From the NCBI RefSeq assembly GCF_003937945.1, contig NZ_RSEC01000036.1, forward strand, positions 248,001 through 312,000: a stretch of DNA of 64,000 bases. The letters run 5' to 3'. This document shows, one piece after another, positions 8,084 through 16,345 of this stretch. Numbering within the stretch: the stretch's first letter is position 1; every line of letters starts with the position of its first letter. The position numbers were made by a program, and so were the translations under genes. The notes below the pieces were generated by a model, which made no database searches, was not told the origin of the DNA, and worked only from the letters and a program-made list of their open reading frames with translations. The stretch comes from Amycolatopsis eburnea (GTDB taxonomy: Bacteria; Actinomycetota; Actinomycetes; Mycobacteriales; Pseudonocardiaceae).

Positions 8084-8821
8084 ATGTCCGGTCGGCGTCG
8101 CTGGATCCTCCTGGTCCCGATCGCGGTGCTCGTCACGGCGCTGCTCGCGGGCGTCGCGACCTGGGCACAAGCCGGGAGCCTCCAACGTGACCTGAGCGCG
8201 CGGACGCAAGCCGCGCTCGCCGCCGCCGGGTTGCCCGCCGGGAACGTCAGCTTCGACGGGCGGGACGCCACCCTCACCGGGTTCCCGCCCGGCCAGGCCC
8301 TGCGCGCCCTCGAAGTCGTCCAGGGCGTCGACGGCGTCCGCGCCGCCAAGTTCGAAGGCGACGTCGTCCCCATGGCCCCGAGCACGACCGAAGCCCCACC
8401 GCCAAGCAGCACCACCACCAGCAGCAGCCCGCCGCCCACCACGACCACGACCGCGCCGCCGCCGACCGACAAGGCCGGGGTGCAGGCCGAGATCGATCGG
8501 ATGCTCGCCGAGGCGCCCGTGACCTTCGTGCCGGACACCGCGAAGCTCACGCCCGAAGGGGAACAGGCCGCCCGCGGGATCGCCGTCGCGCTCGCCAAGT
8601 CGCCGGAGACCTTCCGGTACCGCGTCACCGGCCACGTCGCCCGCGGGCCCGGCGGCGAGAGCGCCGCGCTGAAGCTGTCCCGGGACCGCGCGCGGGCCGT
8701 CGCACGGATCCTCACCACCAACGGCCTCACGACCAAGCGCGTGACCTACCGGGGCCTCGGCGACACCCGGCCGGCCAGCGGCGGCGAAGCGGACCGGCGG
8801 GTCGAAATCACGGTCATCTGA
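8084..8821 (+). CDS. OmpA-family envelope protein with BON-like and OmpA C-terminal domains
   Basis: A 245-residue protein with a single N-terminal membrane segment (WILLVPIAVLVTALLAGVATW). Next comes a BON-like region (LSARTQAALAAAGLPAGNVSFDGRDATLTG), then a Pro/Ser/Thr-rich spacer of about 35 residues. The C-terminal OmpA domain (VTFVPDTAKLTPEG, with LSRDRARAVARIL and GLGDTRP) would bind peptidoglycan. It probably tethers membrane and cell wall. The ATG at 8084 lies 6 nt after TACAGT and has no ribosome site, which fits a leaderless transcript. A longer in-frame ORF is not family-like. It is followed closely by a small membrane protein. Confidence 0.8.
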   Translation: MSGRRRWILLVPIAVLVTALLAGVATWAQAGSLQRDLSARTQAALAAAGLPAGNVSFDGRDATLTGFPPGQALRALEVVQGVDGVRAAKFEGDVVPMAPSTTEAPPPSSTTTSSSPPPTTTTTAPPPTDKAGVQAEIDRMLAEAPVTFVPDTAKLTPEGEQAARGIAVALAKSPETFRYRVTGHVARGPGGESAALKLSRDRARAVARILTTNGLTTKRVTYRGLGDTRPASGGEADRRVEITVI

Positions 8822-8834
8822 AGGGGTGGTGCCG

Positions 8835-9224
8835 ATGTTGTGGCTGTTCGGGCAGATCTGGCTGTGGCTGATCGTCGCCTTCGCCCTCGGCGCGCTCACC
8901 TCGTGGCTCGTCCTGCGGAGCGCGAAGCCCGCCGAACCCGCCGAAGAAGCCCGGTACGAGCCCGAACCCGAGCCGCGGTACGACGAGCCGCTCGCCGCCG
9001 AGCAGACGCAGTTCATCCCCGCCGCCTGGGCGCAGGGGCCGCCCAAGGAGCCCGGCGAAGCCGACGACGAGCCCGAGCCCGCCGGGCACCGCGAGGGGCA
9101 CCTGCCGCTGCCGCCGCAGCGCGGGGCCGAGGCCGAGGACTGGCCGACCGAAGAGGAACCGGCCTGGCCCGAGAGCGAAGACGCCGCTCCTCAGTGGCCG
9201 CAGCAGCCTGGGCGCGGTGGCTGA
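8835..9224 (+). CDS. Small single-pass membrane protein, partner of the OmpA-like gene
   Basis: A 129-residue protein. One N-terminal transmembrane helix (LFGQIWLWLIVAFALGALTSWLVL) is followed by a highly acidic Glu/Pro-rich cytoplasmic tail of about 100 residues with no recognisable domain. The ATG at 8835 has AAGGGG 8 nt upstream that overlaps the stop of the OmpA-like gene, so the two are almost certainly co-transcribed. Function unknown. Confidence 0.7.
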   Translation: MLWLFGQIWLWLIVAFALGALTSWLVLRSAKPAEPAEEARYEPEPEPRYDEPLAAEQTQFIPAAWAQGPPKEPGEADDEPEPAGHREGHLPLPPQRGAEAEDWPTEEEPAWPESEDAAPQWPQQPGRGG

Positions 9225-9280
9225 CACCCATCCTGGTAAATTCGGCTACGCACTGTGAGCGAGGCTGAGGAGGGAGTGGC

Positions 9281-9757
9281 GTGACGCTCCCCCATTGGAC
9301 GGCGCAGCAGGTCCTGCCGCCGGGCCGCCACGCGTGCGACCTCGCCGACGTCTACGAGCGCCTGGTCTTCGACGCGCCGCACCAGAACGAGCGCGAGATC
9401 CTCTTCAGCGCGCTCAACAGCTACCTCGGCGTGGCCCGCCGGATCATGCCGTCCGGCCGCGCCTGGATCGGCGGCGAGCTGATCACGCGCACCGCGCACC
9501 CGCCGCGCGGCCTCGACGTCGTCCTGATCCCGGACGAGTGGGGCGCGCTCAAGCGGCTCGACGACGCCGGCCGGTCGGCGCTGTACGGCCTGCTCACGCT
9601 GCGCGGCGTGATCGTCGGGCAGCCCGCGATGTACCTCGACCAGGTGCAGCCGGTCGGCGGCATGCTGGACGGCTTCCTGTGCCGCCCCGGCGACGAGGAC
9701 ACCTGGGCCGAGGTCTGGGCCGAAGGCGGCAGGGGCTACCCGGAGATGATCTGGTGA
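9281..9757 (+). CDS. Nucleotidyltransferase-like protein (DUF6932-like), first gene of a two-gene unit
   Basis: A 158-residue protein opening with LPPGRHACDLADVYERLVFDAPHQNERE. Its centre reads RAWIGGELITRTAHPPRGLDVVLIPD. This is the layout of the minimal nucleotidyltransferase fold (DUF6932-like, recalled), where a G-S motif is followed by D-x-D. Here the serine is replaced (GGEL) and only one Asp of the pair remains (GLDVV), so catalysis may be lost. The GTG at 9281 has GGAGGGA upstream. Its stop overlaps the GTG of the next gene. No substrate can be assigned. Confidence 0.6.
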   Translation: MTLPHWTAQQVLPPGRHACDLADVYERLVFDAPHQNEREILFSALNSYLGVARRIMPSGRAWIGGELITRTAHPPRGLDVVLIPDEWGALKRLDDAGRSALYGLLTLRGVIVGQPAMYLDQVQPVGGMLDGFLCRPGDEDTWAEVWAEGGRGYPEMIW

Positions 9758-10635
9758 GGAACGAGTTCCGGCGCATCGCCGACGAAATCCCCGGCGGCAC
9801 GTGGCTCGACGACCTCGCGCGCGCCTCGGCGATGGCGGCCAACGCCAAGTTCGAGCGGACGTCCCGCTCGCCGCTGCTGCACGTCTCGGTCATCGGCGAG
9901 CAGAGCATCGACGCCTACACCTTCTCCGACATCAGCCGGGCGCTGCAGGACGCGACCGCGAAGATCGGGCACATCATCCGGAACCCGTCCGGCGAGGTCA
10001 CCCAGGTCCAGCAGGCCGACCGCGACAAGGCGCCGCTGATCCAGCGCGGCCAGGCGGGCAACGCGATCTTCTTCGGCTTCCCCGAGCCCGCGCCGGACGA
10101 CGCGCTCATCCTCGACGGCATCGAGACGCTTTCCGAGCGCGCCGTCAAGGAACTGTGCGACTTCCTGCCGGCGAACGGCTCGGACGACGGCGCGCTCGAC
10201 GCCGTGCTGCTCCAGCGCGACACCGTCCGCAACGCGGTGAGCGACATCGTCAACGCCGTCGCGAAGAACGCCGGCATCGGGATGGCGCTGACCCCGACCG
10301 CGGGCGAGCAGGTCACCCGCAGCATGACGACCGAGCAGGCCCGCATCCTCCAGGGCAGCCTCCGCGAGTCCCGCGAGGCGGTCGGCTACGAGACGGTGCG
10401 CGGGCGGCTCGACGGCGTCCGCACCCGGCGGCGCATCTTCTACCTCGACCGCGAGTCGGGCGGGACCATCCAGGGCGCGGTGGCGCCGGACCTGCTCGAC
10501 CAGATCAAGGAGAACCTCGACCGCCCGGTGACCGCCCGGCTGCGCGTCGTGCGCACGACGACGATCGACGGACGGCGCGGCCGTCCGGTGTTCGAACTGC
10601 TCGAAATCACCCCCGAAGTGAGCCTTTTCGACTGA
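9754..10635 (+). CDS. Unknown protein, second gene of the two-gene unit
   Basis: A 293-residue cytoplasmic protein I do not recognise. It begins MRNEFRRIADEIPGGTWLDD from a GTG that overlaps the previous stop (GTGA). The N-terminal half has alternating strands and helices (HVSVIGEQSIDAYTFSD, GNAIFFGFPEP). The C-terminal third (GRLDGVRTRRRIFYLD...GTIQGAVAPDL...RLRVVRTTTIDGRRG...LLEI) reads like a small beta-barrel. Tight coupling to the nucleotidyltransferase-like gene suggests the two act together. A toxin-antitoxin or defence-type pairing is speculative. Confidence 0.7.
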   Translation: MRNEFRRIADEIPGGTWLDDLARASAMAANAKFERTSRSPLLHVSVIGEQSIDAYTFSDISRALQDATAKIGHIIRNPSGEVTQVQQADRDKAPLIQRGQAGNAIFFGFPEPAPDDALILDGIETLSERAVKELCDFLPANGSDDGALDAVLLQRDTVRNAVSDIVNAVAKNAGIGMALTPTAGEQVTRSMTTEQARILQGSLRESREAVGYETVRGRLDGVRTRRRIFYLDRESGGTIQGAVAPDLLDQIKENLDRPVTARLRVVRTTTIDGRRGRPVFELLEITPEVSLFD

Positions 10636-10885
10636 AAAGTCCTGCTTGCGACTTTCGTCTTGAACACCGGTACCGACGCTCGTCGTAGGCCGTCCGACGC
10701 CGAAAACAGTGGGAACCCCGATATTCTTCGCATTGATCACATCGTCACACCCTGCGCGCGATGTCAGGAAATACCGGTACTTGCGGCAAAATGGTGGGAC
10801 AATGACTTTTTCCAGAATGTAACAATTTCGTTCGCGGGCACTCTTATGGGTTAACGTCGTCGCACTCCCACCCGAAGGGGCCCGC
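10636..10885 (+). promoter_or_regulatory. AT-rich intergenic region upstream of the MmpS-like gene
   Basis: About 250 bp without a gene. It is clearly less GC-rich than its surroundings, especially 10700-10860 with runs such as GACTTTTTCCAGAATGTAAC. It probably carries the promoter of the next gene, but I cannot fix a -35/-10 pair. Confidence 0.4.
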
Positions 10886-11551
10886 ATGATGACCGACCCG
10901 CAGTACCCGCCGACCACCGCGCGCCACGGCAGACCCGCGCCGCCGGTGACGGCCACGGAGCGTCGTCAAGCGAACGCGAAGCCCGGGCGCAACATCCTGG
11001 CGATCGTCGGCCTGCTGCTCGGCTTGGCGGCACTCGGTGTCGCGTTCGTCCCGGACATCGGATTCGTCGCGTGGCCGCTGGCCGGGCTCGGGCTGATCCT
11101 CGCGATCGCCGGGTTGGTCCAGGTCAAGAAGGGCACCGCCGGCGACCGCGGGGTGGCGATCACCGCCACCGTCGTCGCGGTCGCCGCACTGCTGTCGACG
11201 GCCGGGCTGCTGGTGTACTCGACCTTCCTCGGCGGCGGCGAGTCCGGGCTGCACCTCCCGGCCGTCTCGGGCGACAAGCACACCGTGACGTTCGAGGTCA
11301 CCTCGGCGGGCGGCGCGACCGTCCGCTACGGCAGCCTCAGCGACCAGCGCACCGAAAACGCGCCGGCCAGCACCGACGCGTGGGAAGGCCAGGCTTCCTA
11401 CAACAATGGTTCGTACCTGTTGACGCTCACCGCGGACACCCGCAATTCGAACGTCAACAACGAAATCCGGTGCGCCATTTCGGTCGACGGCAAGAAGGTC
11501 GCGGAAAACAGCGGGACGACCATCGCGCTGTGCACCGCCAACGTGGGCTGA
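10886..11551 (+). CDS. DUF4190/MmpS-like membrane protein
   Basis: A 221-residue protein. A Pro-rich head is followed by three hydrophobic segments typical of DUF4190 proteins (NILAIVGLLLGLAALGVAFV; a second from about residue 55; a third TATVVAVAALLSTAGLLVYS). The extracytoplasmic C-terminal domain (HTVTFEVTSAGGATVRYGS...WEGQASY) resembles the beta-sandwich of MmpS proteins. Two cysteines near the end (IRCAISVDG, IALCTANVG) may form a disulfide. AAGGGG precedes adjacent ATGs at 10886 and 10889, and either could be used. Function unknown. Confidence 0.7.
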   Translation: MMTDPQYPPTTARHGRPAPPVTATERRQANAKPGRNILAIVGLLLGLAALGVAFVPDIGFVAWPLAGLGLILAIAGLVQVKKGTAGDRGVAITATVVAVAALLSTAGLLVYSTFLGGGESGLHLPAVSGDKHTVTFEVTSAGGATVRYGSLSDQRTENAPASTDAWEGQASYNNGSYLLTLTADTRNSNVNNEIRCAISVDGKKVAENSGTTIALCTANVG

Positions 11552-11560
11552 CCCCTGCCT

Positions 11561-11603
11561 GGCGTCCGGCCGGCCTACCCCCACGTCGGCCGGCCGGAGC
11601 GCC
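11561..11603. terminator. GC-rich hairpin after the MmpS-like gene
   Basis: CCGGCCGGCC (11566-11575) pairs perfectly with GGCCGGCCGG (11588-11597), extended by GGCG/CGCC across a small bulge, 10 nt after the stop. The rest of 11604-11855 shows no gene; a near-direct repeat ACTAAGAATCC/ACTAAGGATTC lies near 11735-11757. Confidence 0.65.
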
Positions 11604-11855
11604 ACGAGCCGCTCCTGGCGGCTCCCGGCCCCGTCGCGGTTTCCCGCGCGGGGCCCGGCGCCGGCGTCTCAGCCTGCCCCTCCCCTAGGGCTCAGCCGGC
11701 ACCGCCGAACCTACGCGGGCGCCGCCCGCGCGCACTAAGAATCCACTAAGGATTCACGGCCCGGACCCGGCCGTGACCCATTCGCAACCGAATCATCGCC
11801 ATGAATGCATCGGGCCGCCAGCGAGTTGTCGCAGTTCGAAAGCGCGGGCGAATCT

Positions 11856-14624
11856 TTACTGCAGTTCGGCGAGTTCGGCGCGAACCTCACCGACGAGCTT
11901 CGGGTGCACCCGCTCGTAAATGCGCACCGACAACGCGAGTTGTTCGCGCGCGCCGTCGATGTCGCCGCGGGCCCGCAGCACCCGGCCCAGCGTCAGCCGC
12001 AGCGCGCCCTCCCGCGCGACGAACTCGCGGCTGATCGCGAGGTCGATCGCCTCCCAGACGTGCCGCTCGGCCGCCTCGACGTCGCCCGCCCGCAGGCTGA
12101 GGTCGGCCAGCTTGTCGAGCGAAACGACGACCCGGTCGTCGTCGCCCAGCTCGCGGTCGATGCGCAGGCCGGCGAGCTGGTGCGCGATGGCCTCGGCGAG
12201 CAGGCCCGCCCGCTTCTCCGCCTGGGCGCAGCTGCTGAGCGCCTGCCCGCGCAGGGTGACGTCGCCGGCCTCCGCCACCGCCTTGCCCAGCCGCTCGATG
12301 GCCCGCTCGTGCTCGCCGAGGCGGCTGAGCGCGCGGCCGAGGTGCAGGTCGGCCGACGTCGTCAGCCGCTCGTCGGCGAGCCCGGCGGCCAGTTCCGCCG
12401 CCCGCTCGGCGTCGGCGTGGCCGAACCCCGGCAGTTCGAAGGCCAGCGCGATCTCGGACCGCGCGAGCCGCAGCCAGCACTGCCCGGCGACGTCGCCCGC
12501 GGCTTCGGCGGCCGCGACGCCGAGGTCGGCCATCCGCGTCCACTCGTCCAGCAGCGGGCAGGCGACGCGGTAGCTGTGCCCGAGCCGGGCCAGCCGCCAG
12601 ACGTCGTCGTGGCGGCCCGCGGCGAACGCGGCGTCGAGGACCGCGAGGAGGTTCGGCCACTCGGCCGCGAACCAGTCGTGCGCCTCGGTGAAGTCGCGCA
12701 GCGGGGGCATCGCGTCGTCGGCGAGCACACCGGTGAAGTCCAGCGGGTCGGCGACCGGGCCCAGCCGGCGCCGCGCGCGGTCGGCGACGGCCTGGTAGTA
12801 GCGGACGGTCCAGCCGAGCGCCTCGTCCCGCTCCTTCTCGCCGAGTTCCTGTTCCGCGAGCTCCCGCAGGTAGAGCCAGACGAGGTCGTGCGGGACGAAG
12901 ACGTCGCGGGCGGTCTCGGCGATGAGGTTGTGCGCGGCCAGGGCGCGCAGCCGCCGCCGGGCCTCGGTGACCGGGATCTGCGCGACCGCGGCCATCAGGT
13001 GCGGCCCGACCAGCACCCCGGGCACCGTGCCGAGCTGCAGGAACGTCTCGGCGATCTCGCCGGGCAGCCCGCGGAAGGAGACGTCGAACGCGGCGCGCAC
13101 GCCGTCTTCGGCGCCCTCGACCTGCAGGCCGGCCAGCCGGGTGCGCTCGTTGCCGAGCTCGTCGACCATCTCCTCCGCGGTGCGCAGCGCGGACGCCGAC
13201 AGCCGCGCGCCCGCGATCCGCAGGGCGAGCGGGAGGTAGCCGCAGAGCCGCGCGAGGGCGTGGTTGAGGTCGGCCGGGCCGGCCAGCTCCTCGATCAGCC
13301 GGACGGCGTCGTCGGGGGCGAGGGTGCCGAGCACGCGCTGCTTGGCGGCGTTCGACACGGTCAGCCCGTCGAGGCGCGAGCGGCTGGTCACCACCGTCAT
13401 CGTCCGGGCGCTCGGCGGCAGCAGCGGGCGCACCTGCTCGGCGGTGCGGGCGTCGTCGAGCAGCACCAGCATCCGCCGCCCGGCGATCAGCGACCGGTAC
13501 AGCGCGACGCGTTCGTGCAGCAGCTCGGGGATCTTCGCGGTTTCGACGCCGAGGCCGAGCAGGAACTGGGTGAGCAGCTCGGCCGGCTCCAGCGGCGGGT
13601 GGTGCGGGTCGAAGCCGCGCAGCGACGCGAACAGGACGCCGTCCGGGAACCGCGACGCGACGCGGTGCGCCCACCACACGACCAGCGTGCTCTTGCCGAC
13701 CCCGGCGGTCCCGGTGACGACGGCGATCGTGGTCTCCCCGGCTTCGGCACGGGTCACGAGCCCGTCCAACCACGCCAGCTCGTCCCCCCGCCCAGCGAGA
13801 CTCGGCACCGCGGCCGGCAACTGCGACGTCGGCCTCGCGGCGGCGTCGCTTTCACGTGAAAGCGACGCCCCCAGGTGGGCGCTTTCACGTGAAAGCGGCG
13901 GCAGGTCGTCGTTGAGGACGCGCTCGTGCAGCCAGCGCAGTTCGGCGCCGGGCTCGACGCCCAGGGTGCCGAGGGTGGCGCGCGAGACGGTCCGGTACAG
14001 CTCGAGCGCGTCCCCGCGGCGACCGGCGTGGTAGAGCGCGCGCATCAGCTGCCCCGCCGTCCGCTCGGCCAGCGGATCGGCCCGCACGATCGGGCTCAGC
14101 TCGACGATCAGCTCGGCGTGCCGCCCGAGTTCGAGGTCGGCGTCGACGCGGGCGCCGTGCACGGCCAGGCGGAGGTCTTCGAGCTCGGGGGCCCGCAGCG
14201 AGTCGGGCACCCCGCCGAGCGCGGGCCCCTGCCACAGCGCGAGCGCCTCGGCCAGCAGCGCGGCCGCGACCTCGGGCGTGGCCACCGAAGCCCGGTCCAG
14301 CAGCGCGTGCGCGCGGTGGACGTCGACGCGGTCGGGGTCGACGTCGAGCCGGTAGCCCGGCGGCGTGGTGAGGATGCTGGGGCCGTCGAGCTCCCGCAGG
14401 ATCCGCCGCAGGTGCGAGACGTTGCCGTGGATGATCGTGCGGACGGTCGCGGGCGGGTCGTGCCCCCACAGCGCGTCGATGATGTCGTCGAGCCCGACGA
14501 CCTTCCCCGGCTTGAGGGCGAGCAGCGCGAGCAGGCCGCGGACGCCGGGGCCGCCGATCGGCACGGGCTGGTCGCCGTGGACGAGCTGGACGGGCCCGAG
14601 CAGCTGGAACCGGATCGGGGCCAT
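11856..14624 (-). CDS. AfsR-type SARP family transcriptional regulator
   Basis: A 922-residue multidomain regulator. It has an OmpR-like winged helix (about 1-95; FQLLGPVQLVHGDQPVPIGG) and a bacterial transcriptional activator domain (about 96-240). An NB-ARC/STAND ATPase follows, with P-loop GTAGVGKST at 305-313 and LLDDAR Walker B. The C-terminal half is tetratricopeptide-like. AfsR relatives activate secondary-metabolite or differentiation genes; the targets here are unknown and no biosynthetic cluster lies in the window. The linker at 244-259 has two LSRES copies encoded by dispersed palindromes. The ATG at 14624 has GGGGAGG upstream. Confidence 0.88.
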   Translation of the reverse strand: MAPIRFQLLGPVQLVHGDQPVPIGGPGVRGLLALLALKPGKVVGLDDIIDALWGHDPPATVRTIIHGNVSHLRRILRELDGPSILTTPPGYRLDVDPDRVDVHRAHALLDRASVATPEVAAALLAEALALWQGPALGGVPDSLRAPELEDLRLAVHGARVDADLELGRHAELIVELSPIVRADPLAERTAGQLMRALYHAGRRGDALELYRTVSRATLGTLGVEPGAELRWLHERVLNDDLPPLSRESAHLGASLSRESDAAARPTSQLPAAVPSLAGRGDELAWLDGLVTRAEAGETTIAVVTGTAGVGKSTLVVWWAHRVASRFPDGVLFASLRGFDPHHPPLEPAELLTQFLLGLGVETAKIPELLHERVALYRSLIAGRRMLVLLDDARTAEQVRPLLPPSARTMTVVTSRSRLDGLTVSNAAKQRVLGTLAPDDAVRLIEELAGPADLNHALARLCGYLPLALRIAGARLSASALRTAEEMVDELGNERTRLAGLQVEGAEDGVRAAFDVSFRGLPGEIAETFLQLGTVPGVLVGPHLMAAVAQIPVTEARRRLRALAAHNLIAETARDVFVPHDLVWLYLRELAEQELGEKERDEALGWTVRYYQAVADRARRRLGPVADPLDFTGVLADDAMPPLRDFTEAHDWFAAEWPNLLAVLDAAFAAGRHDDVWRLARLGHSYRVACPLLDEWTRMADLGVAAAEAAGDVAGQCWLRLARSEIALAFELPGFGHADAERAAELAAGLADERLTTSADLHLGRALSRLGEHERAIERLGKAVAEAGDVTLRGQALSSCAQAEKRAGLLAEAIAHQLAGLRIDRELGDDDRVVVSLDKLADLSLRAGDVEAAERHVWEAIDLAISREFVAREGALRLTLGRVLRARGDIDGAREQLALSVRIYERVHPKLVGEVRAELAELQ
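13843..13897. repeat. Two CTTTCACGTGAAAG palindromes inside the SARP gene
   Basis: A perfect 26-bp palindrome (13843-13868) and a perfect 18-bp palindrome (13880-13897) share the CGCTTTCACGTGAAAGCG core. Both lie in frame in the linker between the activator and ATPase domains. The same core occurs in an intergenic position at 18359-18386. Confidence 0.9.
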
Positions 14625-14776
14625 GCTCGCGCCCACCTCCCCGGGTTCCGCCTTGCCGCGGAAATCAACCTACCGTGGTGACGGGGTGTCGAGCAGGTCC
14701 GGTACCAGGAGTTTTGGCGGTTCTGCGAATTCCGCAGCACGGGTGTCCACGCCCTGCGACATCCCCCGGACGTGGA

Positions 14777-14819
14777 ACGACCCCGTACCACCGGTCCCGA
14801 TCCGGTGGTACGGGGTCGT
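14777..14819. terminator. Long perfect hairpin in the gene-free region 14625-15008
   Basis: An 18-bp perfect stem (14777-14794 with 14802-14819) encloses a 7-nt loop TCCCGAT. The region between ectD and the SARP gene (about 380 bp) holds no gene I can support. The hairpin is downstream of ectD and upstream of the SARP gene on the same strand, so it probably ends transcription entering or leaving this gap. Confidence 0.6.
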
Positions 14820-15008
14820 GCTGGAACTCCCGGCCGGGCCGCCAGGGGGCGCGGTCCGCCCGTCGTCTTCGCCGGCGATCGGGCGGGTGTGCTCACCCCG
14901 AGCGAAGCACCCGCCGCCGATCGTCTGCCAAGACGTCTGTTGCGCGGACCACACGCCCGCGCGGTGGCGACACGGTAACAAAGCGCACCGAGTTCGTCAC
15001 CGGCGGGT

Positions 15009-15911
15009 TCACCGTGTGATCGGCGACGAGTCTCGTCCCGCGATGAAGGCCGGTCGCGGGACGCTCGCCGCGAACGGTTCCTGCAGCGCGTTTTCCACGC
15101 TGTTGAACACCAGGAAGATGTTCGAGCGCGGGTACGGCGTGATGTTGTTCCCGGAGCCGTGCATGATGTTCGAGTCGAACCACAGCGCCGAGCCCGCCTG
15201 GCCGGTGAACTGGTCGATGCCGTGCTCGGCCGCCATCTTGGTGATGTCGTCCTCGCTCGGCACGCCCACCCGCTGGTCCTTGAGCGAGCTCTTGTAGTTG
15301 TCCTCCGGCGTCTCGCCGGCGCACTGGACGAACGTCCGGTGCGAGCCCGGCATGATCATCAGGCCGCCGTTGAACGGGTAGTTGTCGGTCAGCGCGATGG
15401 AGCAGCTCACCGCGCGCGGGGCCGGCATGCCGTCCTCCGCGTGCCAGGTTTCGAAGTCCGAGTGCCAGTAGAACCCGGTGCCCTTGAACCCCGGCATGTA
15501 GTTGACGCGGCTCTGGTGGATGTACACGTCGGAGCCGAGCAGCTGACGGGCCCGGTCCAGCACGCGCGGGTCGCGCACCAGCTCGGCGATCAGGTCCGAG
15601 ATCTCGTGGACGTCGAAGATCGACCGGACTTCACCGGTCTTCGCCTCGGTGATCACGCGCTCGTCCTTGGCGAGCTCGGCGTCGGAAGACAGCCGCACCA
15701 GTTCCTGCCAGTACGTCTGCACCTCCCCGACGGAGAGCATGTCGTCGACCACGGTGTAGCCCTTGGTCTCGTGGTTCGCCAGGGTGGCGGCGTCGATCGG
15801 ACCGTCGGCTTCGGTACCCCACACGGTGGGGTGCACGCGCGGCAGATGAGCCGGCGTACCGGTGATCCGGGTCGGGTAACCGTCGTCGACCCGGGTGTCC
15901 GTCAGCGTCAC
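15009..15911 (-). CDS. ectD: Ectoine hydroxylase EctD
   Basis: A 300-residue non-heme Fe(II)/2-oxoglutarate dioxygenase that hydroxylates ectoine to 5-hydroxyectoine. The iron-binding H-x-D lies in FYWHSDFETWHAEDGMP, and PGSHRTFVQCAGETPEDNY carries the distal histidine and substrate contacts. Length is standard. The GTG at 15911 has GGAGG 8 nt upstream. It is last in ectABCD, 31 bp after ectC, so the strain should make both ectoine and hydroxyectoine. Confidence 0.96.
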   Translation of the reverse strand: MTLTDTRVDDGYPTRITGTPAHLPRVHPTVWGTEADGPIDAATLANHETKGYTVVDDMLSVGEVQTYWQELVRLSSDAELAKDERVITEAKTGEVRSIFDVHEISDLIAELVRDPRVLDRARQLLGSDVYIHQSRVNYMPGFKGTGFYWHSDFETWHAEDGMPAPRAVSCSIALTDNYPFNGGLMIMPGSHRTFVQCAGETPEDNYKSSLKDQRVGVPSEDDITKMAAEHGIDQFTGQAGSALWFDSNIMHGSGNNITPYPRSNIFLVFNSVENALQEPFAASVPRPAFIAGRDSSPITR

Positions 15912-15942
15912 GGGCTTCGCCTCCTGTTTCCTCTCCGGTGTT

Positions 15943-16335
15943 TTACGAGTCCTCGGTGACCAGCGGGTACACGCCGTTTTCGTCGTGCACCTCGCGGCCG
16001 GTCACCGGGGGGTTGAACACGCACACGCACTTGATCTCGGTGCGCGGCCGGACCTGGTGCTTGTCGTGGTCGTTGAGCAGGTACAGCGTCCCCGGCTTGA
16101 GCGGGTACACCTTGCCGGTGGCGAGGTCTTCGATCTCGCCTTCACCGGAGGTGATGAACACCGCCTCGATGTGGTTGGCGTACCAGAAGTCGTTCACCGT
16201 TCCCGCGTACAGCGTGGTCTCGTGGACCGAGAAGCCGACGCCTTCCTTGGCGAGGATGATTCTCTTGCTGCGCCAGTTGGGGGTCTTGATGTCGGCGTCG
16301 GTGTCGGTGACCTCGTCGAGCGTGCGGACGAGCAC
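15943..16335 (-). CDS. ectC: L-ectoine synthase EctC
   Basis: A 130-residue cupin that cyclises N-gamma-acetyl-diaminobutyrate to ectoine. It starts MLVRTLDEVTDTDADIKTPNW, as is typical of the family. The cupin residues are in ETTLYAGTVNDFWYANHIEA and GEIEDLATGKVYPLKPGTLY, and HDKHQVR follows. The GTG at 16335 has AAAGGAG upstream. It lies 10 bp after ectB. Confidence 0.96.
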   Translation of the reverse strand: MLVRTLDEVTDTDADIKTPNWRSKRIILAKEGVGFSVHETTLYAGTVNDFWYANHIEAVFITSGEGEIEDLATGKVYPLKPGTLYLLNDHDKHQVRPRTEIKCVCVFNPPVTGREVHDENGVYPLVTEDS

Positions 16336-16345
16336 GGGTACTCCT

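Noticed and set aside
9226..9254. Conventional -35/-10 promoter for the two-gene unit
   Set aside because: CTGACA and TAAATT/TACGCA hexamers exist but their spacings (10 or 20 bp) do not fit a normal promoter.
11805..13859. 684-residue plus-strand ORF opposite the SARP gene
   Set aside because: Shadow ORF of compositionally biased sequence; the SARP on the opposite strand has all expected domains.
14670..15019. Small ORFs in the gap between ectD and the SARP gene
   Set aside because: No ribosome sites, no recognisable peptides, and the dominant feature is a perfect hairpin.
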